Made by a program: the position numbers and the translations under genes. A DNA stretch of 38,343 nucleotides, from assembly GCA_016782645.1 (NCBI GenBank), contig JADHYC010000001.1, positions 80,579 through 118,921 of the forward strand. The letters are read 5' to 3'. This DNA is from Fidelibacterota bacterium. GTDB lineage: Bacteria > Fidelibacterota > UBA2242. Positions within the stretch are counted from its first letter, which is position 1. Every line of letters begins with the position of its first letter. This document shows positions 8,620 to 18,818 of the stretch, one piece after another. Under the pieces are notes generated by a model. That model was not told the DNA's origin and did not search any database. It was given only the letters and a program-made list of their open reading frames with translations.

Positions 8620-11238
8620 CTAAAGACCAAATTCCTTTTTCAACTCATCTAATTTTGTCAAAGCTTCTATCGGGGTAACGTTATTTATATCAACTTCCGA
8701 AAGTGCTTTCCGTAATTCGCTTTCCTTTTGGTCGAATAGTCCCAGCTGATTTTTATTTTTGCTTGGTGATGATGAAAATCTTACTTCATCAGAGGGCAAG
8801 GCTCGCTCATTAGTGGAAAGATTAGATAATATCTCGTTGGCACGATGAATTACATCCTGTGGAATTCCAGCCATTTGAGCTACGTGAATTCCATAACTTT
8901 TATCACAACCACCGGGTACGATTTTACGCAAGAATATTACTCGGTCTCTGTATTCTTTAACTGCAACATTAAGGTTTACAACCCTGGGATGAATTTTTTC
9001 CAGTTCGGTCAGTTCGTGATAGTGAGTTGCAAAAAGTGTTTTAGCTGCTACTTCACTGTGATTATGTATATATTCCGTAACTGCCCATGCAATAGCCATC
9101 CCGTCATAAGTAGAGGTTCCCCTTCCAATTTCATCGAGTAACACGAGAGATTTTGGGGTTACATTATTCAGGATGTTTGCGGTTTCATTCATTTCCATTA
9201 AAAAAGTGGATTCTCCTGCCGAAAGATTATCACTGGCTCCAACTCTGGTGAAAATCTTGTCAACAACTCCAATTGATGCTTTTGATGCCGGTACAAAGCT
9301 CCCTATCTGTGCCATTAAAACAATTAATCCAACCTGGCGTAAATAGGTTGATTTACCAGCCATATTAGGACCGGTTACAATTAGTATCTGCTCTTTCGAA
9401 TTATCTATCCGAAGGTCATTAGGTACAAACTTTTCGCCTGGGGGCATTAGGTATTCTACAACCGGATGTCTGCCATCTCGAATGACAATGTCGGTTTTAT
9501 TATGGATTTCAGGACAACAATATTGATTCTTCTCAGCTAATTCTCCAAGTCCCGAGAGAACATCAAGCATTGCAATTGCTTGTGCATTTCTCTGAATTGC
9601 TTCAATTTTTTCAAGAACTTTTTTACGAATTTCTTGAAAAAGATCGTACTCAATCTGCGCTATTTTCTCTTCGGCAGTCAGTAGCTTTTCTTCGTATTCT
9701 TTCAGCTCTTCCGTTATATATCGCTCGGAATTTACAAGAGTCTGTTTGCGTATGTAATTGTCAGGAACCTTCCTGATATGAGGTTTAGTTACCTCAATAT
9801 AATATCCAAAGACCTTATTATACCCAACCTTTAGTGATGGAATTCCGAGCTTATTCCGCTCGCTTGCCTGCATATGTGCAATCCACTCTTTACCATGCTG
9901 AACAAGGTGTCGGTATTCATCCAATTCTTTTGAGTACCCGCCACGGATAAAACCACCTTCTCTTATGGAGAGAGGAAGATTTTCATCTTTTATTGAACGT
10001 TCTAAAATATCCACCGTAGAAGGTAATTCCCTCAGCAAAGGTAAGATGTTTTTAAAAGCCCTCTCTTTTTTTATGATTTCCGAAATATTGGGAATTAATT
10101 TCAGAGTTGTTTTTAATGCCAGCAGTTCTCTGGCACCAGCTCTGTTAGTGCTTAATCGAGATAGAAGCCGTTCGAGATCACTGGTTTTTATCAGCAGGTC
10201 TCTGAGCTTATTCCTTTGATCGTATTTCTTAAAGAAAAAATCAACCTGATTAAGTCTTTGTCGGATCTTTTCAGCACTTCTAAGGGGACGAATAACCCAT
10301 TTATTTAAAAGCCGGCTTCCCATTGAGGTAGTAGTCTTATCCATCACGTCTATTAAAGAGCCGCGCTTTTCACCGGTCTGCATTGTCTGAAAAATCTCAA
10401 GATTCTGCTGTGTGAAATCATCCACCAGGACAATATCATCTTCACTCTGGAATTTAATATGGGAGATATGTGAAAGATTATTCTGATAATTCTGTTTCAA
10501 ATATGTCAGAATTGGACCGGCTGCTAAAATTCCTAATGTAGTACCCTGACATCCAAATCCTTTTAAAGAAGAAGTCTTGAAATGTTCAATTAGAGTTTCA
10601 TAGGCAGTGTCATAGGAATAGATCCAATCATCCATTGGAGTAATTCTAAGAGTAAGATTCCCAAATAAAGCATTAATTTCTTTTTGACGGGACTCAGGGC
10701 ATATTATTTCAGAAGGCTTCAGAAATAGAACACTTTCCTTCATGTGGGATATGGTTGTCTCTGTTAGAAAGAATTCTCCTGTAGAAACATCGATGGCAGA
10801 AATTCCGACCCCCTTTTCATTAAAAATAACAGAGACTAAATAATTATTTTTTCCTTTTTCGAGAAATCTATCAGAGATTGCAGTACCGGGTGTTACTAGC
10901 TCGACAACTTCGCGTTTGACGATCCCTTTTGCCATTTTTGGGTCTTCTACCTGTTCGCAAATTGCGACTTTTAATCCTGCCTTTAAAAGTTTATGTAAAT
11001 AAGTTTCAAGAGCATGGTATGGAAATCCTGCAAGGGGAACGTAAGCGGCTTTGCCATTTGCTCTTCTTGTCAGTGTTATATTGAGAATTTTTGAAGCGGT
11101 TTTTGCATCGCCTTGAAATGTTTCATAAAAATCGCCCATACGGAAGAGTACGAGGGCATCGGGATACTTTGCCTTTACCGCTCTGTATTGCCTCATTACC
11201 GGAGTTGAACTGTTTATTTTTGCTTCTACTTTGCTCAT
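8620..11238 (-). CDS. mutS: DNA mismatch repair protein MutS
   Basis: 872 residues, the usual MutS1 length. It recognises mispaired bases and small loops and recruits MutL in an ATP-dependent way. The mismatch-reading Phe-x-Glu lies in GDFYETF (Phe37, Glu39). The connector, core and clamp domains follow. The ATPase domain has the Walker A motif GPNMAGKST at about residue 623, then a Walker B region (LVLLDEIGRGTSTYDG) and THYHEL. Near the C-terminus, QLGLFDQ (from about residue 831) fits the sliding-clamp binding consensus QLxLF. No mutL is in the window. It is the last gene of the minus-strand run after selB, with 166 bp between, so it may have its own promoter. A terminator follows directly. 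Confidence 0.97.
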   Translation of the reverse strand: MSKVEAKINSSTPVMRQYRAVKAKYPDALVLFRMGDFYETFQGDAKTASKILNITLTRRANGKAAYVPLAGFPYHALETYLHKLLKAGLKVAICEQVEDPKMAKGIVKREVVELVTPGTAISDRFLEKGKNNYLVSVIFNEKGVGISAIDVSTGEFFLTETTISHMKESVLFLKPSEIICPESRQKEINALFGNLTLRITPMDDWIYSYDTAYETLIEHFKTSSLKGFGCQGTTLGILAAGPILTYLKQNYQNNLSHISHIKFQSEDDIVLVDDFTQQNLEIFQTMQTGEKRGSLIDVMDKTTTSMGSRLLNKWVIRPLRSAEKIRQRLNQVDFFFKKYDQRNKLRDLLIKTSDLERLLSRLSTNRAGARELLALKTTLKLIPNISEIIKKERAFKNILPLLRELPSTVDILERSIKDENLPLSIREGGFIRGGYSKELDEYRHLVQHGKEWIAHMQASERNKLGIPSLKVGYNKVFGYYIEVTKPHIRKVPDNYIRKQTLVNSERYITEELKEYEEKLLTAEEKIAQIEYDLFQEIRKKVLEKIEAIQRNAQAIAMLDVLSGLGELAEKNQYCCPEIHNKTDIVIRDGRHPVVEYLMPPGEKFVPNDLRIDNSKEQILIVTGPNMAGKSTYLRQVGLIVLMAQIGSFVPASKASIGVVDKIFTRVGASDNLSAGESTFLMEMNETANILNNVTPKSLVLLDEIGRGTSTYDGMAIAWAVTEYIHNHSEVAAKTLFATHYHELTELEKIHPRVVNLNVAVKEYRDRVIFLRKIVPGGCDKSYGIHVAQMAGIPQDVIHRANEILSNLSTNERALPSDEVRFSSSPSKNKNQLGLFDQKESELRKALSEVDINNVTPIEALTKLDELKKEFGL

Positions 11239-11404
11239 TGTCTTACATTTTCGTTTAAAATATAAACATTAAGTTGTAATATTGAAATTGGTTATTGAGA
11301 TATTTAGGATTTATAGATTTATCCGCGAAGCTCTGATTCGCAACTTACAGTCTTTCACAATGTCAATAGTTTCCGAACCGGAGCTTAGGTGTACTTCAGT
11401 GTAC

Positions 11405-13279
11405 TTATATTAGTCTTCTTAAATCTCCAACCCTCATTGTTAAGCCGATTTTATCATAATAATTCAACAATGGAATTGCCCATTTCCGGGATGTCCCTAA
11501 AACATCTTTCAATTCGCTTACAGTTGCGTTACCTTTTTTCTTCAATAACCCTTTTATCAATTTTTTACCCTTATTAACTATATCTTTATGAAAAATAATA
11601 TTTTTTTCAAAAATGATAATCTGCCGCTGATTTACTAATAGTGTAATTAATCTCTGTAACTCATCTTCCGGGATTGATATATTACTAAAGAGTTCCTCAT
11701 AACTAGGTGGATTGAAGCCTCCTTTTAGTAACTCATTTTCCAATTTATTAAGAGTCTCTTCCTGTTTATCCGTTAATTCAGGTTGAAAGTCATACAACGA
11801 AATCCTATCACCTTGAATTTTAATTTTTCTACTGTTTTTTAATGTGTCAAGAATCCAGTTGCCAATTGGTCCAATAACATCAATTTGTTTGAACAACTCA
11901 AGTTTTTCCATTCCATAGGCAAGTGGATTTTCTTTGTGGTATTTTGAAAGAGTATTAAGCATTTTTTCTTTAATTTGTGTTGATGTAGTTGTTGAGATGT
12001 AACCTTCACTAATTTGGATTATCTTTTTCTGACTTTCTAAAATCCTAAGATTTTCAGAGATATTTATTAATGGCAAAGACAGCTTCCTTGCTAAATTACT
12101 CTTACTAACTATCTGAAGATTACTTTTCTGAAAAAACCATTCTATACAGGTGTTAATATCTCCATCAATTAAGTTTTGAATCATTACGATAGCATCAACT
12201 TGCTTTTTCTTCAAAGGCTTTGGATTTATATCAAGTACAATTCCACCGCCTATTGTAGAAAGTGGTGAATAAAAACGCATTATGAAACGATCTCTAAAAC
12301 CAGCTGATACCTTATCATCAAAAGTGATCTGTGCTATCGCGCTTTCACCAAGTTCAAGCTTATCCATACCAATAAGTCTTACTCTGGCAATATATTCACC
12401 TGTACCCAGATGAATTCGGATTCTGGAATTGTATTTAAGAGCGGGAGCAGAGGGAAGTAAAGATATTTTACATGTTAATAAATTTGTGTGTAGATAATAT
12501 CCCGGAGTACAAACAGAGTATCCTCTCTTTATTGATCGCTTTTCTATTCCCTGAAGATTCAGTGCTGCTCGATGTCCAGCAGTAATTGAATCTACTACAT
12601 GGTTGTGAGATTGAATTCCACGAACCCTGACTTTTTTCCCGAGCGGTTGGATTTCAATTACATCGCCAACTGTAATTTTACCTGAAATTACAGATCCTGT
12701 GACAATTGTTCCATAGCCCTTTAAAGTAAAAACTCTATCAATGGACAATCGAAATAGCCCTGTTGCTTCTTTACGTTGAAATCTTGAAGATAAAGACAAT
12801 ATACCTTCTTTCAGTTTCTCTATTCCTTTTCCAGTGACAGAAGATACTGTAAAAATCCGTGCTTTTTCGAGAAAGGTACCTTTTATAAACTTTTTTATAT
12901 CCTCTATCACGAGTTCAAGCCAATCATCAGGTACAAGATCGGTTTTCGTTATAACAATCATTCCGGATCTGATTCCAAGCAGTTGAAGTATATAAAGATG
13001 CTCACGTGTTTGCGGCATTACTCCATCATCGGCCGCTATAACAAGCATTGCCATATCAATAGTACTGGCTCCGGTAACCATATTTTTTATAAATCGTTCA
13101 TGACCTGGAACATCAATGAAAGCAATATTTTCACTGAGGAATGCGAAACCAATATCAATAGTCAAGCCTCTTCGCTGTTCCTCTTCAAGTCTGTCAGGAT
13201 CAGTGCCTGTTAATGCTTTTAGAAGAGTAGACTTGCCGTGATCAATATGTCCTGCTGTACCTATGATTACTGGTTTCAT
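11405..13279 (-). CDS. selB: Selenocysteine-specific translation elongation factor SelB
   Basis: About 624 residues. SelB carries selenocysteyl-tRNA to UGA codons marked by a SECIS hairpin. The GTPase domain has GHIDHGKST near residue 10, [23 protein letters not shown] and TKTD. The beta-barrel domains include [15 protein letters not shown], and [10 protein letters not shown] is a SelB signature. The C-terminal ~250 residues form the winged-helix SECIS-binding region. The ATG at 13279 is preferred over an in-frame TTG at 13282 because AAGGG lies 6 bases before it. The gene follows the Nif3-like gene by about 49 bp and belongs to the selA cluster. A tRNA-Sec and selD are not visible in the window. 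Confidence 0.95.
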   Translation of the reverse strand: MKPVIIGTAGHIDHGKSTLLKALTGTDPDRLEEEQRRGLTIDIGFAFLSENIAFIDVPGHERFIKNMVTGASTIDMAMLVIAADDGVMPQTREHLYILQLLGIRSGMIVITKTDLVPDDWLELVIEDIKKFIKGTFLEKARIFTVSSVTGKGIEKLKEGILSLSSRFQRKEATGLFRLSIDRVFTLKGYGTIVTGSVISGKITVGDVIEIQPLGKKVRVRGIQSHNHVVDSITAGHRAALNLQGIEKRSIKRGYSVCTPGYYLHTNLLTCKISLLPSAPALKYNSRIRIHLGTGEYIARVRLIGMDKLELGESAIAQITFDDKVSAGFRDRFIMRFYSPLSTIGGGIVLDINPKPLKKKQVDAIVMIQNLIDGDINTCIEWFFQKSNLQIVSKSNLARKLSLPLINISENLRILESQKKIIQISEGYISTTTSTQIKEKMLNTLSKYHKENPLAYGMEKLELFKQIDVIGPIGNWILDTLKNSRKIKIQGDRISLYDFQPELTDKQEETLNKLENELLKGGFNPPSYEELFSNISIPEDELQRLITLLVNQRQIIIFEKNIIFHKDIVNKGKKLIKGLLKKKGNATVSELKDVLGTSRKWAIPLLNYYDKIGLTMRVGDLRRLI

Positions 13280-13328
13280 CAAGAACCCTTATTAAACTGT
13301 AGATTTTTTATTATGAAAAATCAATTTA

Positions 13329-14081
13329 TTAGACTGGATTTGGAATATCTACGTATTCAACATCCAGATCAAATTTTTGTTTAATGTGCTTACCAAGTGC
13401 CAGAACGCCGAATCTCTCGGTTGCATAATGACCGGCTGCTATAAAATGGATACCCTCTTCTTTCACATAGTGAAGGATATGTTCGCTTACTTCTCCTGTT
13501 AGGTATAAATCTAATCCCTCCAGTACAGCCTGTTTGACTTCCTTTTGAGCGCCGCCACTGATGACACCGACAGTATTGATTTTGTCCGGTCCGTAGGGGA
13601 AAATTATAGCATTGGCGTTAATCTCTTTTTTAACCAGATCAAGAACCGTTTCGGCTTGTTTGAACTTGTATTCACCTTTGAAGCCTATGAACTGTTCATT
13701 ATATAAGCCAAAGGGTTCAATATTTTTTAGCCCCAATATTTGAGCGATCCTGACATTATTTCCTACTTCTTTATGGGCGTCCAAAGGTAAGTGATAGCCA
13801 TATAGATTAATATCATTTTCCAGCAATAATTTAATCCGCTTTTTGTAGCTGCCCTGATAAACCGGGTGCTCAAAATCCCAGATGATTCCGTGGTGAACGA
13901 TAATTGCATCAGCTTTCAACTCAATAGCTTTTTCAAATAATTCAACATTGGCACTTACTCCGGTTACAATTTTTCTGATTTCATCTCTACCTTCGACCTG
14001 TAATCCATTGGATGCTGTATCTTTAAATTCACTAAAGCGTAAGTAAGTATTTAAATAATTAGTCAACTCGTTGCGTTTCAT
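13329..14081 (-). CDS. Nif3-like dinuclear metal-centre protein (YbgI/DUF34 family)
   Basis: 250 residues, the length of the short single-domain NIF3 family (E. coli YbgI). Metal-binding residues can be seen in the motifs VHHGIIW, YHLPLDAH and GHYATERFGV, which hold two metal ions in the known structures. The family is widely conserved; GTP cyclohydrolase-like and metal-related roles have been discussed, but the physiological function is not settled. Here it lies between selA (27 bp upstream) and selB (about 49 bp downstream) on the same strand. Co-transcription with selenocysteine genes is therefore likely, and a functional link is only a guess. Confidence 0.9.
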   Translation of the reverse strand: MKRNELTNYLNTYLRFSEFKDTASNGLQVEGRDEIRKIVTGVSANVELFEKAIELKADAIIVHHGIIWDFEHPVYQGSYKKRIKLLLENDINLYGYHLPLDAHKEVGNNVRIAQILGLKNIEPFGLYNEQFIGFKGEYKFKQAETVLDLVKKEINANAIIFPYGPDKINTVGVISGGAQKEVKQAVLEGLDLYLTGEVSEHILHYVKEEGIHFIAAGHYATERFGVLALGKHIKQKFDLDVEYVDIPNPV

Positions 14082-14108
14082 TTATTCACCTTGTTTTTAT
14101 ATCTATTG

Positions 14109-15530
14109 CTATACTGTTTCATTTTTTAACTTAGTGTCTATGTGAATTATTGCCTCTCTTATGATATCTAAATCACTTGAACAAATTGCCCTAAGATCAA
14201 GATAAAATTCTCCATTTTTGCAATAGCCGATAATTGGAGGATTATTCAGGCGAAATAGTTTTGCCAACGTTGCTTCCGAAATCTGCTTTGGTGACATAAC
14301 AATTGCAATGCTCGGTATTGTTTCTGTTGGCATTGAACCGCTTCCCGCCTCAGTTTTTGAATCTCTAATACTTATATCAAGAAAATCGCAAATGTCTTGT
14401 GGTACACCAGAAACAATTTTTTTTGCCCGGTTTCTTGACTCTTTCACAGAAGAAGTAAAAAGAGAGTACGTTTCGATATCAGGAACCTGTTCTTTGGATA
14501 TATAATGTTGAAGTATCCAGGTTAGGATTGCAAAAGTAGTTTTATCGCATCTCACTGCACGCATAAGAGGATTCTTTCTTAACAGGTTAATCCACTTTTT
14601 TTTACCGACAATAATTCCGGACTGAGGTCCTCCTAAGAGTTTATCACCGCTGAATGTAACTAAATCGAAATCCTTTAGAATAAAATCAGAAACCTCGGGT
14701 TCGTATGGTAATCCTGCTTTTGTAGTTGTGAATAGTGCCCCGCTGCCCAAATCCATTATTACTGGTAAATCATTCTCAAGTGCCCACTTTACGATTTCTG
14801 TTGGTTCAGGGGAGGTAGTGAATCCCTCAATTCTATAATTTGAAGTGTGTGCAATAAGTATTGCCGCAGTTTCCGAAGTCAATGCTTCCTGGTAGTCTTT
14901 CAAGTATGTACGATTTGTTGTCCCGACATCTACCATCCTGGCGCCGCTTTTAGCCATTACATCAGGGAGACGAAAAGAACCTCCGATCTCTATCAATTCA
15001 CCTCTTGAAACAATTACCTCTTTACCATCAGCAATACTATTTAAGGAAAGCAAAACTGCAGCGGCGTTGTTATTTACAACAACCGAAGATTCTGCTCCTG
15101 TTATAGTAGTTAATAAGAAGTCAGTTAAATTCAGCCTTTCTCCTCTTTCACCGGATTCAAGATCAAATTCAAGATTAACATAACTGATTAGCAATTCAGA
15201 AATGTAATTCATCATTTCTTTACCATAAGGGGCACGTCCCAAGCCAGTATGAAGAACTACACCTGTGGCATTAATTACTTTCTTCATTGGTAAAGATGTC
15301 AACTGTTGCATTTTATTTACTACTTTCCTTTGAATTAATGAGAGAGCGTCTTCTTTGCTTTTAAAACTTACTGCGCGTTTGTTAATATCAAGCCTAATGG
15401 ATTCCAGTTCTTTTCTAATGATTGATACAATAATTTCATGTTTCAAAGAAAATTTATCATCAGTTAATGTATCTAAGACTTTCTGTACGGAGGGTAGTTT
15501 AGGAAGTTCAGTTTTATTATCTTTTTTCAT
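14109..15530 (-). CDS. selA: L-seryl-tRNA(Sec) selenium transferase SelA
   Basis: 473 residues (family about 460). SelA is a PLP enzyme that converts seryl-tRNA(Sec) to selenocysteyl-tRNA(Sec) with selenophosphate. The N-terminal tRNA-binding part is followed by KKVINATGVVLHTGLGRAP, the GAESSVVVNNNAAAVLL cofactor region, RGELIEIGGSFRLPD and TFSGDKLLGGPQSG. Lys297 in the last motif is the expected Schiff-base lysine. It is the first gene of the selA - nif3-like - selB run. No Shine-Dalgarno sequence is evident before the ATG at 15530. The 236 bp upstream, toward the lipoprotein gene, show no tRNA-Sec gene. Confidence 0.96.
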   Translation of the reverse strand: MKKDNKTELPKLPSVQKVLDTLTDDKFSLKHEIIVSIIRKELESIRLDINKRAVSFKSKEDALSLIQRKVVNKMQQLTSLPMKKVINATGVVLHTGLGRAPYGKEMMNYISELLISYVNLEFDLESGERGERLNLTDFLLTTITGAESSVVVNNNAAAVLLSLNSIADGKEVIVSRGELIEIGGSFRLPDVMAKSGARMVDVGTTNRTYLKDYQEALTSETAAILIAHTSNYRIEGFTTSPEPTEIVKWALENDLPVIMDLGSGALFTTTKAGLPYEPEVSDFILKDFDLVTFSGDKLLGGPQSGIIVGKKKWINLLRKNPLMRAVRCDKTTFAILTWILQHYISKEQVPDIETYSLFTSSVKESRNRAKKIVSGVPQDICDFLDISIRDSKTEAGSGSMPTETIPSIAIVMSPKQISEATLAKLFRLNNPPIIGYCKNGEFYLDLRAICSSDLDIIREAIIHIDTKLKNETV

Positions 15531-15766
15531 GGTGGAATTTTAAGTATATGGTTGGAATATAATCAAGGTAATTTATGACAGAATGGTTCTTTTTAACGCA
15601 TGAAGATTAAAAATAAAATACCATAGTTTTAAAACCTGTCGTAGTTTACTTTCAAAAGTAATGTTTGATATATTCCGGCAGCAATAATAAATAAGAGGAA
15701 AAAGTTATCTTCAAAAGCAAATTGTCATTGAAGTTTTTTTAACCGGTTGTTGTAGCGCTTTTTATT

Positions 15767-16768
15767 CTATAGTGTCCAAAAATGCCAGGTTGATTTACTA
15801 TATGTATTTGCCGCTGTATTATGCGAAGAAAATGCTGCAACCCTCCAATAATACTTTGTAGTATTTGCAAGTTGTTGATTGCTTGGGAATTCTAACGAAA
15901 CGGTTGTTTCATCTGTTGTCTGTTCGATGTCACCTGTCCAGACCATACCACTATATAAAGAAGTCTGCACAATCACCTGATAATTTGATGCGCCTTCGAC
16001 TTTTTGCCATTGAAAAGTTGGCCTGAGTGTCGCCGTAGTCGAAGCACTGTCAGGCGATATGAGTACTGGTTCAGGCAAAGGAAGATCAGACTTATCAGTA
16101 GTTGGATCACTGCTTTTTAAACCTTTATCTACAGCAGTAATCCGGTAGAAATATAACTGTCCTACTTCCACGTCAAGATCGGTGTATTGTGTTAAATTTG
16201 TTTTTGATACAAAATAGGTGGAGTCATCTGTACTAAAGGCTCTACTTGTATGTTTATAAATGTTATAATAGTCAAAATCGGATTCCGAATTCGGTTGCCA
16301 TCTTAACTCAATATATGGAATTTCTCCAGGGAGATTATATCCGTAAACGGAAAATCCCGATGGTACAGCGGGAGAAAATATGTTTACTGGACTGAAATTG
16401 ACTGCACCACTCATTTCGCTTTCATTGCCCATCTTATCCACAGAGGAAACTCGATAATAATGTACAACATTATAACTTACTCCAACATCAGTAAATTCAT
16501 TTTCGACGGTTTCGATAATAAGTTCAAACGCATAGAGCGAATCTATTTCAATAGTGCGGTAAAGGCGATATATATCAAAGTCTTTTTCCGTATTTTTATT
16601 CCATTGAATTCTAATTGTATCCTCAATAGAAGAATTGACATCAACTGCAAGTCCTGTCGGCACAGCTGGGGCATCGAAATCGTCTTCATCATCACTATCT
16701 GAAGGTACTTCACACTGAGACAAAATTAGTGCAAATGAAAGTATAAAAATTACCCAAAACTTACTCAT
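15767..16768 (-). CDS. Exported protein with fibronectin type III repeats
   Basis: About 333 residues. A signal peptide (SKFWVIFILSFALILSQC) ends in a cysteine followed by an acidic linker (SDSDDEDDF), so this is probably a surface lipoprotein. Gln before the Cys is atypical for a lipobox. Two FN3-like domains follow (about residues 35-130 and 133-225). They share the pattern 'RIQWNKN.E.DFDIYRLYR' / 'ELRWQPNSESDFDYYNIYK', with repeated YYRVSSVDK / FYRITAVDK strands. A third, more divergent Ig-like domain (about 232-333) ends in YYWRVAAFS. The start at 16768 is preferred over the ATG at 16774: the AAGGAG at 16775-16780 touches the upstream ATG but lies 6 bases from this one. A binding or adhesive role is the general expectation, with no specific ligand visible. 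It follows the phospholipase D gene by 83 bp. Confidence 0.85.
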   Translation of the reverse strand: MSKFWVIFILSFALILSQCEVPSDSDDEDDFDAPAVPTGLAVDVNSSIEDTIRIQWNKNTEKDFDIYRLYRTIEIDSLYAFELIIETVENEFTDVGVSYNVVHYYRVSSVDKMGNESEMSGAVNFSPVNIFSPAVPSGFSVYGYNLPGEIPYIELRWQPNSESDFDYYNIYKHTSRAFSTDDSTYFVSKTNLTQYTDLDVEVGQLYFYRITAVDKGLKSSDPTTDKSDLPLPEPVLISPDSASTTATLRPTFQWQKVEGASNYQVIVQTSLYSGMVWTGDIEQTTDETTVSLEFPSNQQLANTTKYYWRVAAFSSHNTAANTYSKSTWHFWTL

Positions 16769-16851
16769 CTTCATCTCCTTTTTATATTCGAAATAAAACT
16801 AACATTTAGGAATTAGATAGTCAACTTTTATAGTTGATATTTGAGAATTTA

Positions 16852-18084
16852 TTATCTGTTTCTTTCTCCATAATATTTAGGTGTGTATTTAACTTCCGGT
16901 TTTACTTGCCAGCTATATGGACCATCCCAGCTTTTCAGAAATATGTTTTTCATTGTTTCGTTAATCTTTTTGTTTTTAACAATGATACCAATGTTCCTCG
17001 ATGAATAGAAATAATCTTTTTTCCAATTGCTTGATCCAACCCAGGTGATAGAATTGTCAACAACCATGAATTTACAATGCTCAACTCTTGAAAACGGAAT
17101 ATAACCTTCTGACCATTCAGGTATTGTGCTCAATTTCACATTTATGTTTGGAATGACTGATAAACTTTTTAAATAAGGCATCTCGTATTTTTTCTGACAC
17201 CAATCTGAAACGAGTAATCTCACATCCACTCCACGGATTGCTGCACGCCGGAGTGCATTGTCTAATTCTTCGAAATAAATATTATTCCTCGCTGATGGAG
17301 AATAAGACAACAATTGAACGTAAATGTTGTTTTTAGCATTGTCTATTGTTTTAACAATTTCACTAAGATCACTTAAAAAACCTGATGGAATGTTGTTTGA
17401 AGGGCTGGCAGTTGCCTTGAATTCAATTAATTCATTGTCAGTTTTGTCCATACTAAAACGCTGTATTTTTTGTTCAGAATCACTTTTTTCGAATTTTCCG
17501 GTTTTACTTTGTCTCCAGTCCATATCAAATAATTTTGTCATTAGCATTGCATATTTTTTATGTCGAATCCTTAAGCCAATCTCATGGATATGTTTTATAG
17601 CACGCCAATCGAAATTCTGACTACCGATAAAAACTTCTTTTCTATCAATAATAAAATATTTACTGTGTTGAACGCCGTCGTTTTTATTGAAAATGTCTAT
17701 GACGCGGACTTTGGTATTGTTGTTCTTTTTCAAGCGTTCTAGTGTCTCTGGATAGGTTTTCGCCATTTTTTTCTCAATAATAATACGAATTTTGACGCCA
17801 CGTTTGGCAGCTTTTTCAATTGCTAAGATAATATCTTCCATTGGTTCGCCTGGCTCATTAGAAATGTAGAACTGCTCAATATCCATGGTCTTTTTGGCGT
17901 TATTAATCATTTCCAGCCAAACCTTAGCAGTATTACGTATTTCAGGATTATCCAAAGAGGTTTCAACTGGAATACTTTCGACAATTTCAAAGTCGTGAAA
18001 GGGCGTTTGTGCAAAGGTATTTACACAAAGGAGGATTAAAGGTAAAAAAATTGATAGTACTGTTCTATTTATGTTTTTTTTCAT
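16852..18084 (-). CDS. Secreted phospholipase D superfamily protein, PLD3/PLD4-like
   Basis: 410 residues with a clear Sec signal peptide ending near Ala25 (LLCVNTFAQ). Two intact HKD motifs are present: His140-x-Lys142-x4-Asp147 followed by GSQNFDWR, and His336-x-Lys338-x4-Asp343 followed by GSSNWKKDYF. Both halves of the two-domain PLD fold are therefore complete and probably active. The residues after each HKD (N-F/M-DWR with EIG; SNW..DYF) resemble the eukaryotic PLD3/PLD4 and poxvirus K4 group (from memory), whose members act as 5' exonucleases or phospholipases. Cardiolipin-synthase-like activity is the alternative, but those enzymes carry membrane helices rather than a cleavable signal. 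The protein should act in the periplasm or outside. It sits 65 bp after plsY on the same strand. Confidence 0.88.
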   Translation of the reverse strand: MKKNINRTVLSIFLPLILLCVNTFAQTPFHDFEIVESIPVETSLDNPEIRNTAKVWLEMINNAKKTMDIEQFYISNEPGEPMEDIILAIEKAAKRGVKIRIIIEKKMAKTYPETLERLKKNNNTKVRVIDIFNKNDGVQHSKYFIIDRKEVFIGSQNFDWRAIKHIHEIGLRIRHKKYAMLMTKLFDMDWRQSKTGKFEKSDSEQKIQRFSMDKTDNELIEFKATASPSNNIPSGFLSDLSEIVKTIDNAKNNIYVQLLSYSPSARNNIYFEELDNALRRAAIRGVDVRLLVSDWCQKKYEMPYLKSLSVIPNINVKLSTIPEWSEGYIPFSRVEHCKFMVVDNSITWVGSSNWKKDYFYSSRNIGIIVKNKKINETMKNIFLKSWDGPYSWQVKPEVKYTPKYYGERNR

Positions 18085-18149
18085 ATTTACTCAAACATTA
18101 ATTCAAATTCCGGAATTAAATAATAAGAAATAATTTGAAGGGCAAATTT

Positions 18150-18818
18150 TTATTTTTCTGTGGATTTTAATTTTTTCCGGCGAAAGATCATTACCTTCTC
18201 AAAAGATTGTTCTTCGCCTTTGATAAGCCGTTTTATATTTGAACGGTGAGTAAAAATTATAAAAAAAGGTATTATAATACTGAAAATAGTCAAAGTAGTA
18301 TCAACATTTTTGGAAAACAGATTATCAATAACAAGTAGGGCGATAGGTAAAGTTACTGCTGCCGCCATTGAGGATATTGAGACTATTCCTGTAGAAAAAA
18401 GAATAATAGCAAAAACAATTAAACAGATAAGAAATGCGATGGGGAAAAGGGCTATCAGCATACCTGCTGCTGTACCGACACCTTTGCCGCCTTTAAATCT
18501 AGCAAATATAGTATAAGTATGACCCAAAATTGCACAAACACCTGCCAGTATCATTATAAGTGTCGTATCATCAAAAGGCAAAGCATCGATGTGTATTTTC
18601 GAAATCACAACAGTCGCAAAAGTACCTTTAGCTATATCAACTAATGAAACAAAGACACCGGTTTTCCAACCTAATACTCTAAAAGCATTAGTACCACCTG
18701 CATTACCGGATCCGTAATCTCTTAAATCTATTCCTTTAAGGATTTTACCTACGATAATGCTTGTTGGTGTTGATCCAACAAGATAACTCAATATTAATAT
18801 AAATAATAACGAGATCAT
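18150..18818 (-). CDS. plsY: Acyl-phosphate:glycerol-3-phosphate acyltransferase PlsY
   Basis: 222 residues, an integral membrane enzyme that moves an acyl chain from acyl-phosphate to glycerol-3-phosphate, the first step of phospholipid synthesis. The three cytoplasmic motifs are present: GSGNAGGTNA (about 37-46), FKGGKGVGT (about 108-116) and HRSNIKRLIKGEE (from His191). Five or so hydrophobic segments surround them. The start codon overlaps the stop of the fatty acid kinase gene (TAATG, one shared base), so translation is probably coupled. This puts the enzyme making acyl-phosphate next to the enzyme consuming it. Confidence 0.95.
   Translation of the reverse strand: MISLLFILILSYLVGSTPTSIIVGKILKGIDLRDYGSGNAGGTNAFRVLGWKTGVFVSLVDIAKGTFATVVISKIHIDALPFDDTTLIMILAGVCAILGHTYTIFARFKGGKGVGTAAGMLIALFPIAFLICLIVFAIILFSTGIVSISSMAAAVTLPIALLVIDNLFSKNVDTTLTIFSIIIPFFIIFTHRSNIKRLIKGEEQSFEKVMIFRRKKLKSTEK

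Noticed and set aside
11325..11341. Hairpin GCGAA-N7-TTCGC between selB and mutS, considered as part of a tRNA-Sec or leader RNA
   Set aside because: No acceptor, T arm or UCA anticodon can be built around it, and no T tract follows.
13302..13322. AT-only hairpin GATTTTT-N7-AAAAATC between the Nif3-like gene and selB, considered as a SECIS or terminator
   Set aside because: The stem is almost all A-T and there is no GC clamp; such pairing is expected by chance in this AT-rich DNA.
16821..16837. TCAACT-N5-AGTTGA hairpin after the phospholipase D gene as a terminator
   Set aside because: It is short and AT-rich, and no T run follows on the minus strand.
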